Shown here: in pieces, positions 30,533 through 39,905 of the stretch
Position numbering within the stretch: position 1 is the first letter of the stretch
Layout of the letters: each line of letters opens with the position of its first letter
Assembly: GCF_001025175.1 (NCBI RefSeq)
Contig: NZ_AP012324.1
Location: forward strand, 558,001-622,000
Source: Bifidobacterium breve DSM 20213 = JCM 1192
Lineage (GTDB): Bacteria > Actinomycetota > Actinomycetes > Actinomycetales > Bifidobacteriaceae
Reading direction: 5' to 3'
Length of the DNA stretch: 64,000 nucleotides
Made by a program: the position numbers and the translations under genes
Notes under the pieces: generated by a model
What the model was told of the DNA's origin: nothing
The model's input: the letters and a program-made list of their open reading frames with translations, nothing else
Database searches by the model: none

Positions 30533-31879
30533 ATGAAGTTCACTACCGCCAAGAAGGCCGTTGCCCTCACCGGTGCGGTTGCCATGCTGGTTTCCGTTGC
30601 CGCCTGCGGCTCTGATAGCGGCAAGTCCAGCCAGCCGGCTCAGGATTCCGACGTCAAGGAAATCACCGTCTGGGCTTGGGAGCCTTCGCTGACCCAGGTT
30701 GCCAAGGACTTCGAGAAGCAGACCGGCATCAAGGTCGACCTGAAGAACGTCGGTACCAACACCAAGGAATACACTCAACTGGACAACGCCATTGAGGCTG
30801 GCTCTGGCGCTCCGGACGTCGCTCAGGTTGAGTACTACGCCGTCCCGCAGTACGCCATCAAGGGCAACCTGCTGGACATCACCGACAAGACCTCTGGCTA
30901 CAAGGACTTCTACACCCCTGGCCCGTGGGCTTCCGTGCAGTTCGCCGGCAAGGTCTACGGCCTGCCGATGGATTCCGGCCCAATGGCCTTCTTCTACAAC
31001 AAGGAAGTCTTCGACAAGGCCGGCGTTGATGCCGAGCAGATCAAGACCTGGGATCAGTACTACGACGCCGCCAAGAAGATTCACGCCCTCGGCGACAACT
31101 ACTACATCACCTCCGACACCGGCGACGCCGGCTTCTTCGACTCCATGACCTGGCTGGCCGGCGCCAAGCCGTTCCAGACCTCCTCCGATGGTTCCGAAGT
31201 CACCGTCAACCTGACCGAAGACAAGGGCGTCAAGACCTTCACCGACTTCTGGCAGAAGCTGCTGGACGAGGGTCTGCTCGACACCAAGACCGCCGGCTGG
31301 TCCGAGGATTGGTTCAAGGGCATGGTCGACGGCACCATCGCCTCCCTGTTCACTGGCGCTTGGATGCCTGCCAACCTTGCTAACTCCGCTGCTGACGGTG
31401 CCGGCAAGTGGCGTGTGACCCAGATGCCGACCGCTGACGGCTCCACCACCAACTCTGAGAATGGTGGTTCTTCGCTGGCTGTGCTCGCCTCCACCAAGAA
31501 GGCTGATGCTGCTTACCAGTTCATCGAGTACGCCAACCACGGTGCTGGTGTGGCCACTCGTGTGGCTGGCGGCGCCTTCCCGGCTGACAAGGCCTCCCTG
31601 GAAAAGGACTCCTTCAAGAACGCCACCACCGTGAAGAACGCCGATGGTCAGGATGTTGACTACTTCGGTGGTCAGAAGTACAACGAGGTTCTGGCTCAGG
31701 CTGCTGAGAACGTGTCCTCCGGCTACCAGTTCCTGCCCTTCGAGGTCAAGGCCCGCACCATCTTCGGCGACTACTTTGGCAAGTCCTACACCGGTGACCA
31801 GAAGCTGAGCGACGGTGTCGCTGCTTGGCAGAAGGCCCTGCAGGATTACGGCAAGGATCAGGGCTTCACCGTGAAGTAA
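30533..31879 (+). CDS. lntS: Sugar ABC transporter binding lipoprotein
   Basis: A 448-residue family 1 extracellular binding protein. Signal peptide and lipobox are at VSVAACG (Cys about 24), then the ligand domain with VWAWEPS, APDVAQVEYYA and [14 protein letters not shown]. It captures oligosaccharide for permeases LntP1/P2. It has its own promoter with operator upstream, giving higher dosage than the membrane genes. AAGGAG precedes ATG 30533, and the gene is followed by a 13-bp-arm terminator. Confidence 0.88.
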   Translation: MKFTTAKKAVALTGAVAMLVSVAACGSDSGKSSQPAQDSDVKEITVWAWEPSLTQVAKDFEKQTGIKVDLKNVGTNTKEYTQLDNAIEAGSGAPDVAQVEYYAVPQYAIKGNLLDITDKTSGYKDFYTPGPWASVQFAGKVYGLPMDSGPMAFFYNKEVFDKAGVDAEQIKTWDQYYDAAKKIHALGDNYYITSDTGDAGFFDSMTWLAGAKPFQTSSDGSEVTVNLTEDKGVKTFTDFWQKLLDEGLLDTKTAGWSEDWFKGMVDGTIASLFTGAWMPANLANSAADGAGKWRVTQMPTADGSTTNSENGGSSLAVLASTKKADAAYQFIEYANHGAGVATRVAGGAFPADKASLEKDSFKNATTVKNADGQDVDYFGGQKYNEVLAQAAENVSSGYQFLPFEVKARTIFGDYFGKSYTGDQKLSDGVAAWQKALQDYGKDQGFTVK

Positions 31880-31907
31880 GCCTTATAATTCCTTCTCTAT
31901 ATATCCA

Positions 31908-31944
31908 CAGCAGCCCCGTGACGCATCTCGCCACGGGGCTGCTG
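31908..31944 (+). terminator. Terminator after lntS
   Basis: Perfect 13-bp arms CAGCAGCCCCGTG (31908-31920) and CACGGGGCTGCTG (31932-31944). Confidence 0.8.
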
Positions 31945-31951
31945 CCGTATT

Positions 31952-32005
31952 GGCTCCCGCTGGCAGGAGCTGGCTCGCGAGGCGAGACTGAGGGTGGTTC
32001 ATCAT
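31952..32005. repeat. Palindromic repeat element, partial copy
   Basis: GGCTCCCGCTGGCAGGAGC, then CTCGCGAGGCGAG and ACTGAGGGTGGTTC. It is the left half of the dispersed family, 37 bp before the next gene. Confidence 0.65.
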
Positions 32006-32041
32006 ACGGCGTTTTAAGCCCCGCCTAGTAGACTCGTCACC

Positions 32042-33463
32042 ATGCGAACAATCGGACGGCGAATCAGCAGACTGGCGACCATAGTCGTGGCCGCGGTCCT
32101 TACCGTATCCCTAGCCTCCTGCGGCCAAGCCACGGTCGATAACCGTACCGAAATCAGCGTATGGAGCTGGGAGCCCAGCATGGGCGAAGTCATCCGCCGT
32201 TTCGAGAAAGCCAATCCGGACATCCGCGTCGAATGGACCAACATCTCCGGCTATGAGAATCTCAATACCGCCATCCAGGACGGCTACGGCACGCCGGATG
32301 TGGCGCAGATCGAATACTACGCGCTGCCGCAATACGAGGTATCCGGTCAGCTACTCGACCTAACCGATCGTACCGGTTCCGATTATGCGAGTTTCTTTAC
32401 CCTTGGCACCTGGTCGTCCGTCCAGCTTGCCGGACGAGTGTATGCATTGCCGATGGATTCCGGCCCCATGGGATTCTTCTACAACGAGGATGTGTTCCAG
32501 CAGGCCGGGGTGGATGCCACGCAAATCAAGACATGGAACGATTATTACGAGGCCGCCAAGAAACTCAAGCAAATTGGCGCTTATATTGCGGCCGATTCGG
32601 GCGATGGCAGCTTCTACGACGCCATGATATGGCTTGCGGGCGGGCAGCCTTTCCATACCTCGCCGGACGGTAAAACCGTGACCATCGATCTGGACCACGA
32701 TACCGGCACCCAGCTGTTCACCGAATTCTGGCAAAAGATGATCGATGAAGGCCTGGTGGACACCACGTCCGCCACATGGTCTGAGCGATGGAAGCGCAGG
32801 GTGGGCACCGGCACCATTGCTTCCATGTTCTCCGGCGCATGGATGCCTTCGATGCTGCTATCCAATGTGCCCGGCGCGTCCGGACTATGGCGTGTGGCGC
32901 CCATGCCCACCTATGACGGCCAGCCCACCAATGCCGAAAGCGGCGGATCCGCACTTGCCGTGTTGCAGCTGACGCGTAAGCCGGATGCGGCCTATCGATT
33001 CGTGGATTTCGTGACCCATGACGCGCAGGGCATCAGTGCCCGTGTGGCTGGCGGTGCCTTCCCTGCCGACTATGACACCCTCAACTCCGGTGAATTCCTC
33101 GATAAGACCACGATCACGAACGATCGTGGCGTCGAAATTCCGTATTTCGGCGGGCAGAAATTCAACCGTGTGCTTTCCGAAGCGGCCGAGGATGTATCCG
33201 TGGGATATCAGTATCTGCCGTTTGAAGTGTATGCACGTAACGATTTCAAGAGCACGGTAGGCAAAGCCTATGAATGGGCCAGCAGCAAACAGGCCTATGA
33301 ACAGCGTGAGATGGAAGTCGATATGGGTATGAAAGACGAGAAAGGCAAGCCGCTGGAATCGTTGGACAGGCCCGGCAAGAAAGTCAGTCTTGAACACGGG
33401 CTTGCCACCTGGCAGAAAGATCTCAAGGAATACGGCTTCAACCAGGGTTTCACGATTAAGTAG
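32042..33463 (+). CDS. Orphan sugar-binding lipoprotein, paralogue of LntS
   Basis: A 473-residue lipoprotein (lipobox VSLASCG) that follows LntS along its whole length ([44 protein letters not shown]). Near the C-terminus it has an insertion of about 25-30 charged residues absent from LntS and from the third paralogue at 60905. A TAGACT box ends 7 bp before ATG 32042 and no ribosome site is seen, so the mRNA is probably leaderless. It may be an alternative binding subunit for the lnt permeases. Confidence 0.82.
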   Translation: MRTIGRRISRLATIVVAAVLTVSLASCGQATVDNRTEISVWSWEPSMGEVIRRFEKANPDIRVEWTNISGYENLNTAIQDGYGTPDVAQIEYYALPQYEVSGQLLDLTDRTGSDYASFFTLGTWSSVQLAGRVYALPMDSGPMGFFYNEDVFQQAGVDATQIKTWNDYYEAAKKLKQIGAYIAADSGDGSFYDAMIWLAGGQPFHTSPDGKTVTIDLDHDTGTQLFTEFWQKMIDEGLVDTTSATWSERWKRRVGTGTIASMFSGAWMPSMLLSNVPGASGLWRVAPMPTYDGQPTNAESGGSALAVLQLTRKPDAAYRFVDFVTHDAQGISARVAGGAFPADYDTLNSGEFLDKTTITNDRGVEIPYFGGQKFNRVLSEAAEDVSVGYQYLPFEVYARNDFKSTVGKAYEWASSKQAYEQREMEVDMGMKDEKGKPLESLDRPGKKVSLEHGLATWQKDLKEYGFNQGFTIK

Positions 33464-33473
33464 CTCCTCGCTA

Positions 33474-33495
33474 ACCTCCCTCTGACGAGGGAGGT
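33474..33495. terminator. Hairpin after orphan binding protein (repeat-family sequence)
   Basis: ACCTCCCTC/GAGGGAGGT with a 4-nt loop, then GGCCGCCGAAGGCGG and GGAGGGAG. This is a degenerate copy of the palindromic family and could terminate both convergent genes. Confidence 0.5.
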
Positions 33496-33556
33496 GGCCG
33501 CCGAAGGCGGACGGAGGGAGAGACCTGAGGGAAGGCCTAGCTAAAGGCCGATTTCG

Positions 33557-34327
33557 TTACTTCACATTGCGGGCGTAGATATGCGCCATGCCCTTGAAGA
33601 TGAGATCCGGGTCATAGACGTCAATTAGCTCGGTATCATAGGCGAACACGCGCCCAAGGCCACCGGTGGTGATCACCTTGAAGTCCGCGCCGCCAAGCTC
33701 CTTGCGGAACTGGCTGATTGTGCGTTCCACGCCGCCCAGGAACGTGTAATACAGGCCTGCCTGCATGCAGGTCTTGGTATTGGTGCCCAAAATGGTCTCC
33801 GGTCGGGTAATCTCCACTTCCGGCAGCTGGGCCGTGTCTCCCCATAGGGCGGCGGCGCCTGCACGAATGCCGGTGGTGATTACGCCCGAATCGACCACAC
33901 CCTTATCGCTCACATGCGTGAACGTGGTGGCCGTACCGAAATCGGCCACCAGCACCGGACCTCCATACTCGTAATAGGCGCCGGCGCAGTCGGCCAGAAT
34001 GTCCGCGCCGAGTGATTTCGGGTCATCCACGCGCACGTTCATGCCGGTCTTGATGCCGGGGCCCACCACCATCGGGTCGATATCCAAGAACTTGACGATG
34101 GAGGAGCGGAAGGAATGCATCACCTTCGGCACCACCGAACAGATGATCACGTCATCCACATCGGACGGCTGGAAACCGCTCATTCTCAGGAATTCGGTCA
34201 AAAACAGGCCGTATTCATCGGATGTATGGTTGGCTTTGGTGGTGATGCGGTAGGTTCCGGCGATGGTGTCGCCATCCAGAAAACCAAGCACGATGTTCGT
34301 ATTGCCGATATCAACGGCGACCAGCAT
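33557..34327 (-). CDS. coaX: Type III pantothenate kinase
   Basis: Phosphorylates pantothenate, the first step to coenzyme A. The 256-residue ASKHA-fold enzyme begins MLVAVDIGNTNIVLGF, with the second acidic block GADILADCAGAYYEYGGPVLVADFGTATT and GGxxRTISQF-like features downstream. A GGAGGG ribosome site lies just before the ATG. The gene is convergent with the orphan binding-protein gene and divergent from the peptide importer. Confidence 0.93.
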   Translation of the reverse strand: MLVAVDIGNTNIVLGFLDGDTIAGTYRITTKANHTSDEYGLFLTEFLRMSGFQPSDVDDVIICSVVPKVMHSFRSSIVKFLDIDPMVVGPGIKTGMNVRVDDPKSLGADILADCAGAYYEYGGPVLVADFGTATTFTHVSDKGVVDSGVITTGIRAGAAALWGDTAQLPEVEITRPETILGTNTKTCMQAGLYYTFLGGVERTISQFRKELGGADFKVITTGGLGRVFAYDTELIDVYDPDLIFKGMAHIYARNVK

Positions 34328-34453
34328 GATAACCCTCCAGATTCAAGATGGATTTCATGTGCAATTCTACAGCCCCGCCGCTATGATGGGCTGTGGTGGA
34401 CGACCCGTTTGTGGCGGCCAACCGTATAAACCAACATATATAGAGGAAGAACC

Positions 34454-36088
34454 ATGTCTCAAGACAATGGTGCGCACGTCGAAGACGGCGCAACCACAGA
34501 TGCGAGCCTTGCCTCGCGCGCAAAGAATCCGAAGAAGAACAGCCCGAAGTGGTGGCTGATTGCCTTGGCCGTTGTCGTGGTGGTGGCGGTTATCGCCGGC
34601 GCCGCCTTCGCCTTCGGCGGTAAGAAAGACTCCAAGAACGCGGCCTCGTCCGGTACCTATGCCGACACCGTGACCATCGGTCTCAAACTGGCCCCCACCA
34701 ATCTGGACATTCGCAACACCGCCGGCTCCGCGCTCGACCAGATCCTGATCGGCAACGTGTACGAGGGTCTGGTGGCCCGCGACTCCAAGAACCAGGTCGT
34801 TCCCGCCATCGCCTCCAGCTGGGAGACGTCCAAGGACGGCCTGACCTATACCTTCCACCTCAACAAGAACATGACCTTCTCCAACGGCGACAAGCTCGAC
34901 GCCGAAGACGTGGCCTGGTCCATCAACGAACTCATCGCCAAGGACTATCACGACGCCGACGCGCTCGCTGCCGTCGATAAGGTCGAGGCCAAGGACGCCG
35001 ACACCGTGGTCATCACACTCAAGAGCGCGAACTCCAACCTGCTGTGGACCCTGACCGGCCGCCCCGGACTGGTGTTCGACAAGGACGCCAAGTACGACCT
35101 GAAGACCCAGGCCATCGGCTCCGGCCCGTACACCGTCTCCAAGTTCGTGGAGAACAGCTCGATCACGCTGAAGACCAACGAGAAATACTGGGGCAAGAAC
35201 AAGGCCAAGACGCCCACCGTGGTGGTCAAGTATCTGGCTGATGACAACGCCGCGGTCAACGCCCTGAAGTCCGGCGATGTGCAGGTGCTCGCCCCGATTA
35301 CCGAGAACCTCGCCGAGCCGTTCAAGTCCGATTCCGCGAACTACACGGTCAAGGCCGGTGACGGCACCGACAAGTTCGTGCTCGGCTTCAACAATGCCTC
35401 CGGCTCCAAGCTGGCCGACAAGCGCATTCGCCAGGCCATCCGTTACGCCATCAACCACAAGGAACTCATCGCCTCCCGTGGCGGCGCCGACAAGGCGCTC
35501 GGCGGCCCGATTCCGTCCCTCGACCCCGGTTACGAGGATTTGACCAACCTGTATCCCTACGATCAGGGCAAGGCCAAGTCGCTTATGGCTGAGGCCGGTT
35601 ACTCCGCCGACAAGCCGCTGGAACTCAGCCTGACCTACGCCAACATTTATGGCACCGAGCTCGGCGACCAGCTGCGTTCGCAGCTGAAGCCCATCGGCAT
35701 TGATCTGAAAGTCAACGTGGTGGAATTCTCCACCTGGTTGCAGGACGTGTACACCAACCACGATTTCGATATCTCACTGGTAGACCACAACGAAAGCCAC
35801 GACTTCGCTTCCTGGACCGACCCGACCTACTACTTCGGTTACGACAACAAGGACGTGACCAAGCTGTACAACGAGGGCGTGGCCGCCACTTCCGACAAGG
35901 AGCGTGACGCCAAGTTCGCCGAGGCCGCCAAGTTGGTGTCCGAGGACGCCGCTGCGGATTGGCTGTTCAATTACCGCACCACCACCGCCACGGCCAAGGG
36001 CGTCGAGGGCTTCCCCTTCAACCTCAACCAGACCGTCCTGCCCCTCTACAACGTAACCTACTCCGTCGCTGGATTCAGCCAGAAGTAG
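34454..36088 (+). CDS. Peptide/nickel-type ABC transporter substrate-binding protein
   Basis: A 544-residue SBP_bac_5 (OppA/DppA-like) protein. After about 35 hydrophilic residues comes one membrane span (WWLIALAVVVVVAVIAGAAFAF) with no lipobox Cys, so it is probably anchored by an uncleaved helix. The ligand domain includes WETSKDGLTYTFHL and VRQAIRYAINHKEL-like features. First gene of a five-gene importer with two permeases and two ATPases. Oligopeptide is the likely substrate, but not proven. Confidence 0.88.
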   Translation: MSQDNGAHVEDGATTDASLASRAKNPKKNSPKWWLIALAVVVVVAVIAGAAFAFGGKKDSKNAASSGTYADTVTIGLKLAPTNLDIRNTAGSALDQILIGNVYEGLVARDSKNQVVPAIASSWETSKDGLTYTFHLNKNMTFSNGDKLDAEDVAWSINELIAKDYHDADALAAVDKVEAKDADTVVITLKSANSNLLWTLTGRPGLVFDKDAKYDLKTQAIGSGPYTVSKFVENSSITLKTNEKYWGKNKAKTPTVVVKYLADDNAAVNALKSGDVQVLAPITENLAEPFKSDSANYTVKAGDGTDKFVLGFNNASGSKLADKRIRQAIRYAINHKELIASRGGADKALGGPIPSLDPGYEDLTNLYPYDQGKAKSLMAEAGYSADKPLELSLTYANIYGTELGDQLRSQLKPIGIDLKVNVVEFSTWLQDVYTNHDFDISLVDHNESHDFASWTDPTYYFGYDNKDVTKLYNEGVAATSDKERDAKFAEAAKLVSEDAAADWLFNYRTTTATAKGVEGFPFNLNQTVLPLYNVTYSVAGFSQK

Positions 36089-36101
36089 TTACGTTTTTTC
36101 G

Positions 36102-36241
36102 GGCTCCCGCTGGCGGGAGCTGTCCGCGAAGCGGACTGAGGATGGCCTCAGTTATCCTCCTCCTATGACCTCTCCTCAGTCGCTGCGCGACAACTCCCCT
36201 CAGAGAGGGGGGAGCCGTCACCGTAGGCGACTGAGGGGAGC
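36102..36241. repeat. Two adjacent palindromic repeat elements
   Basis: GGCTCCCGCTGGCGGGAGC at 36102-36120, with GTCCGCGAAGCGGACTGAGG next, followed by a second copy of the CTCAGTCGC...GCGACTGAGGGGAGCC type. They fill the gap between the binding-protein and permease genes. Confidence 0.7.
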
Positions 36242-36274
36242 CAAAGGAAAGTAACCCCAAGTAAAGTAGGCATT

Positions 36275-37252
36275 ATGCGATTCGTGCTCAAACGACTGGC
36301 GCTGTTTGTCATAGCGCTGCTCGGCCTGTCCGTGGTGATTTTCGCGGCATTGCGCATTCTGCCCGGCGACGTGGCCTCCGTGATGGCTGGCGTCAACTCG
36401 CCGCCCGAGCGCGTGGCCCAGTTGCGCGAACAGCTCGGCTTGAATCGGCCATTAGTCGCGCAATACTTTGATTGGATGGGTGCACTGATCCATGGTGATT
36501 TCGGCACGTCCATCCTGACCGGTCGTTCCGTAACCTCACTGGTCGGCTCGCGCGCAGCCATCACCTTTCCTCTGATCATTCTTGGCATGTTGATTGCCTT
36601 GGTCATTGGCCTGCCGCTGGGTTGTGCAGCGGTGCTGGCTCGCTCCGAGCGAGTGCGTTCCGCGTTCCATGTGCTGGCCATCATCGGCGGTGCCATCCCT
36701 GCTTTGTGGGGTGGATTGCTGCTGATTCTGCTATTCGGCCGTGGCGTCGGACTGATTGGCGTCTTCCCTTCGCAAGGGTTCCCTCTGGACGGTTGGGGAG
36801 CGCCCGGTTCGGCGATGCTGTCGTTGATTTTGCCGGCGTTGTCGGTCGGTGTCATCGTGGGCGCGACCATCATGCGATACACGCGTTCGGCTCTGGACGA
36901 TTTGGCCGGTTCCGGTTATATCGACATGGCTCGTTCCTGCGGCATGACCCGCACCCAGGCAGTGCTGCATGTCGGCCTGAGGTTGGCGACCCCGCAACTG
37001 GTGTCCGTTATCGGACTGACGTTCGCCTCGATGATCACCGGCGTGATGGTCATCGAAAACCTGTTTGCCCTGCCGGGTATCGGCAATGGTCTCGTAACCG
37101 ACGTGGGCAATCGTGACCTCATCGCCGTGCAGAGTGAGCTGTTTTTGCTGGCTGCATTCTTTCTGTTGATTGGTCTTGTGGTCGACTTGCTCCACCGCGT
37201 GCTCGACCCGCGCCTCAAAACCGCCGCCACCATTACGGAGGTGACCGCATGA
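36275..37252 (+). CDS. Peptide ABC transporter permease, DppB type
   Basis: A 325-residue membrane protein with the typical N-terminus LKRLALFVIALLGLSVVIFAALRILPGD, then six spans and the EAA-like loop YIDMARSCGMTRTQAVLHVGLRLA. It overlaps the next gene by ATGA (37249-37252), so the two permeases are translationally coupled. Confidence 0.9.
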   Translation: MRFVLKRLALFVIALLGLSVVIFAALRILPGDVASVMAGVNSPPERVAQLREQLGLNRPLVAQYFDWMGALIHGDFGTSILTGRSVTSLVGSRAAITFPLIILGMLIALVIGLPLGCAAVLARSERVRSAFHVLAIIGGAIPALWGGLLLILLFGRGVGLIGVFPSQGFPLDGWGAPGSAMLSLILPALSVGVIVGATIMRYTRSALDDLAGSGYIDMARSCGMTRTQAVLHVGLRLATPQLVSVIGLTFASMITGVMVIENLFALPGIGNGLVTDVGNRDLIAVQSELFLLAAFFLLIGLVVDLLHRVLDPRLKTAATITEVTA

Positions 37253-38235
37253 GCAAATCGTCTACTTCCTTCTCGCCGTCTGTAGTCGAGGGGGAGCGTG
37301 TTCCCAATCCTCCCGCTGATGTGAGGTGGCGTCGCACCGCGATGCCGGAGGGTGGTCAACGAGCGGCTTTCGCAATCGTCCTCCACTCCATGTGGCGCCG
37401 GGCCGAAGGCAAATTCGCGCTTATCGTGCTCGCCTCATGGCTGCTGATCGCCATCGTTTCTTTGTTCTGGACCCCGCAATCCCTATGGACCACCGACGGC
37501 TACCGCGTATGGGCCAAACCCTCCGCCGTGCATTGGCTCGGCACCGACGGTACCGGAGCCGACGTGTTCAGCTGGCTGCTTGCCGGCTCACATACGAACC
37601 TGCTCATCGTGCTGCTTACCGTAGTGGTTTCCGCCGCTTGGGGGCTGCTGCTCATTGCGGCGATGGTCGCACGCAATGCGGCGCTTGCCAGCTCGTCTGT
37701 AGTGGTGGTCGATGCGCTGATCTCCATTCCCACTGTGCTTATCGCGCTGATTCTTGCTGTACCGCTCGGTGCGTCCATCGTCGTGATCGTTATCGCTTGC
37801 GGCTTCGGATACGGGCTGAATCTGGCACGTGTGGTCCGTCCGGTGGCGTTGCTGGCGGCCCGTTCATCGTATGTGGAATCGGCCCTGGCGAATGGAGCCA
37901 GCGGATGGCGTGTGTTGGTGAGCCATATCGTGCCGAGTATCCTGCCCGTGCTGGCCGTACAACTGTCACTGTCCGCTGGCACGGCGGTGCTGGCCGAATC
38001 AGGACTTACGTACCTCGGTGTCGGTGTGCCGTCGGGTGTGCCGAGCTGGGGGCATTCACTGGCCACATCGGTCAAGCTCATCAATGTGTTTCCGCTGACC
38101 GTGGTGTGGCCCGGTCTGATTGTCACGGTCGTGGTGGTGGCCCTGAATATTTTCGGCGATGTGTTGCGTGATGCCATCGACCCGGTCGCCAATCCCGCGT
38201 TGAGGGAAGCAGGGGAGGGCGGCGATGAGCGTTGA
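37249..38235 (+). CDS. Peptide ABC transporter permease, DppC type, with repeat-derived insert
   Basis: A 328-residue membrane protein. The N-terminal cytoplasmic segment (about residues 15-40) is encoded by a copy of the dispersed palindromic repeat (37309-37358; PPADVRWRRTAMPEGG). The DppC-like part follows, with the conserved WLGTDGTGADVFSWLLAGS and the EAA loop YVESALANGASGWRVLVSHIVPS. The insert lies before the first span, where it should be tolerated. Confidence 0.88.
   Translation: MSKSSTSFSPSVVEGERVPNPPADVRWRRTAMPEGGQRAAFAIVLHSMWRRAEGKFALIVLASWLLIAIVSLFWTPQSLWTTDGYRVWAKPSAVHWLGTDGTGADVFSWLLAGSHTNLLIVLLTVVVSAAWGLLLIAAMVARNAALASSSVVVVDALISIPTVLIALILAVPLGASIVVIVIACGFGYGLNLARVVRPVALLAARSSYVESALANGASGWRVLVSHIVPSILPVLAVQLSLSAGTAVLAESGLTYLGVGVPSGVPSWGHSLATSVKLINVFPLTVVWPGLIVTVVVVALNIFGDVLRDAIDPVANPALREAGEGGDER
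37309..37358. repeat. Palindromic repeat element inside permease coding sequence
   Basis: CCTCCCGCTGATGTGAGG, then GGCGTCGCACCGCGATGCC and GGAGGGTGGT. It matches the family half-element also found at 24534-24576, here in the same reading phase relative to the element (RWR..A.PEGG in both). Confidence 0.65.
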
Positions 38236-39016
38236 TATTCATGGTCTGAACATTGCTGTCGGCGGCAGATTAATTGTTTCCGATGTGGACTTGGCCATTG
38301 CCGATGGCGAGCGGGTTGGCCTAATCGGTTCCTCCGGCTCCGGCAAATCGATGATTTCCAAGGCGATACTGGGGCTGCTGCCATTGACTGCTGCAGCCGA
38401 CGGGTCGATTGATATGAGCGGTACGGAAATCATCGGTGCCTCTGAGCATGTGCTCGCCGACCTGCGTGGCCGGTATGTGGGCGCGGTATTTCAGAATCCG
38501 GCTGCTTCACTGAACCCAGTGATGACTGTCGCCCAGCAGATTTCTCTGCCGCTGAAATTGCATTACGACCTGACCAAGGCCGAACGTGCCGACCGAGTGA
38601 ATGCCATGCTGGACAAGGTCGGGCTGGACCGTGATATGGCCGGCAAATATCCGCACGAGTTGTCTGGTGGGCAGCAGCAGCGCGTGGGCATCGCCACGGC
38701 GCTGATCACCTCGCCGCGGTTCATCATTGCGGACGAGCCGACCACCGCGTTGGATTCCATCACCCAGCGACAGATTGTGGATCTGCTGGTCTCTCTAGTG
38801 GACGATGCCGGTGCCTCGATGCTGTTCATCACCCATGATTTCTCCGTGTTGGCACGTGCCACAACGCGTTGTTATGTGCTGGACGCTGGCCGCATTGTGG
38901 AGTCCGGCGCGACCGCCAATCTGCTTGCCGCACCGGCCACGCTACAGGCCCAACGACTGGTCGCCGCCGCCCAAACCCTCACCCTCCGCACTCCCAAGGA
39001 GGATTCTCATGAGTGA
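38225..39016 (+). CDS. Peptide ABC transporter ATP-binding protein, DppD type
   Basis: A 263-residue ATPase: Walker A GSSGSGKSM, Q-loop VFQNPAASLNPVMT, signature [15 protein letters not shown], Walker B FIIADEPTTALD, H-loop FITHDF. The Walker A threonine/serine position carries Ser followed by Met. It overlaps the permease by 11 bp and the next ATPase by 8 bp. The usual C-terminal oligopeptide-family tail is short. Confidence 0.9.
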   Translation: MSVDIHGLNIAVGGRLIVSDVDLAIADGERVGLIGSSGSGKSMISKAILGLLPLTAAADGSIDMSGTEIIGASEHVLADLRGRYVGAVFQNPAASLNPVMTVAQQISLPLKLHYDLTKAERADRVNAMLDKVGLDRDMAGKYPHELSGGQQQRVGIATALITSPRFIIADEPTTALDSITQRQIVDLLVSLVDDAGASMLFITHDFSVLARATTRCYVLDAGRIVESGATANLLAAPATLQAQRLVAAAQTLTLRTPKEDSHE

Positions 39017-39794
39017 TGGCAATAGGTTCCTCCTCTCCGCCCAATCCATCAACAAATCCTTCGGTCCCCGCTCCGCGCGCCGCCAAGTCCTCTTCGACGT
39101 CTCCGCCGACGTCCGCCCTGGCGAGTGCTTGGCCGTCATCGGCGGTTCCGGTTCCGGCAAGTCCACGCTGACCCGCATCATGCTCGGCCTCGAATCCGCC
39201 GATTCCGGCACTGTGACGTATGGCGGTCAATCCATTGCCGGTGGTCGCAGATCACCCGGTGTGCAAGCGCTCCGCCGCGAATCGGGACTGGTGTTTCAGG
39301 ACCCGTTCTCGTCGCTTGACCCGCGTTGGCGGGTTGCTCAGTCAGTTGCCGAACCATTGGTGTTGCAGCGGCATGACCTCGGTAAAGCCGAAATCGCTGA
39401 GCGAGTGGCCGCGGCTCTGACCATGGTTGGCCTTGAACCGGCCACTTTCCTGAACCGGTATCCGGTCGACTTGTCCGGAGGTCAGGCGCAGCGCGTGGTT
39501 ATCGCGCGAGCCATCATCAACGAGCCCAAAGTGATTCTTGCCGACGAGCCTATGAGCGCCATCGATGTGGCCGCGCGTATCCAGATTCTCGATACCTTCG
39601 CCGCCATCCGTGAAACACGTCGTGAAACAGCATTGATCATGGTGTCCCACGACCTCGGCGTGGTGCAGCATATCGCCGATCGGATTCTCGTGCTCCACGA
39701 TGGTCGCGTCGAAGAAGAAGGCTCTACCGCCGAAGTGCTCGGCAGTCCCCAGTCCGACTACACCCGCCAACTCATCGAAGCCGCCTCGTTGTAA
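39009..39794 (+). CDS. Peptide ABC transporter ATP-binding protein, DppF type
   Basis: A 261-residue ATPase with Walker A GGSGSGKST, Q-loop VFQDPFSSLDPRW, signature LSGGQAQRVVIARAI, Walker B VILADEPMSAID and H-loop MVSHDLGVV. The start is ATG 39009, overlapping the preceding stop; the open frame runs further upstream only as an overlap with the neighbour. Last gene of the importer unit. Confidence 0.9.
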   Translation: MSDGNRFLLSAQSINKSFGPRSARRQVLFDVSADVRPGECLAVIGGSGSGKSTLTRIMLGLESADSGTVTYGGQSIAGGRRSPGVQALRRESGLVFQDPFSSLDPRWRVAQSVAEPLVLQRHDLGKAEIAERVAAALTMVGLEPATFLNRYPVDLSGGQAQRVVIARAIINEPKVILADEPMSAIDVAARIQILDTFAAIRETRRETALIMVSHDLGVVQHIADRILVLHDGRVEEEGSTAEVLGSPQSDYTRQLIEAASL

Positions 39795-39863
39795 CTCCTC
39801 TTGGCTCCCTCATGAAGGGACGGCGGAATCGTTGCCGACTCCTCGCGTCCACCGTATGAACGC

Positions 39864-39887
39864 CCGCGACACGCAGTTGTCGCGGGC
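39864..39887 (+). terminator. Terminator after the peptide importer
   Basis: Perfect 9-bp arms CCCGCGACA (39864-39872) and TGTCGCGGG (39879-39887) with a 6-nt loop. It sits directly before the -10 box of the cysteine leader. Confidence 0.7.
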
Positions 39888-39890
39888 TGT

Positions 39891-39899
39891 GCTATGGTG
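39891..39899 (+). promoter_or_regulatory. Extended -10 promoter of the cysteine leader
   Basis: TGCTATGGT (TGn plus TATGGT) ends 6 bp before the leader ATG at 39906, which predicts transcription starting at or very near the A of the ATG. No good -35 is visible, which suits an extended -10 promoter. Confidence 0.5.
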
Positions 39900-39905
39900 T
39901 GAGAC

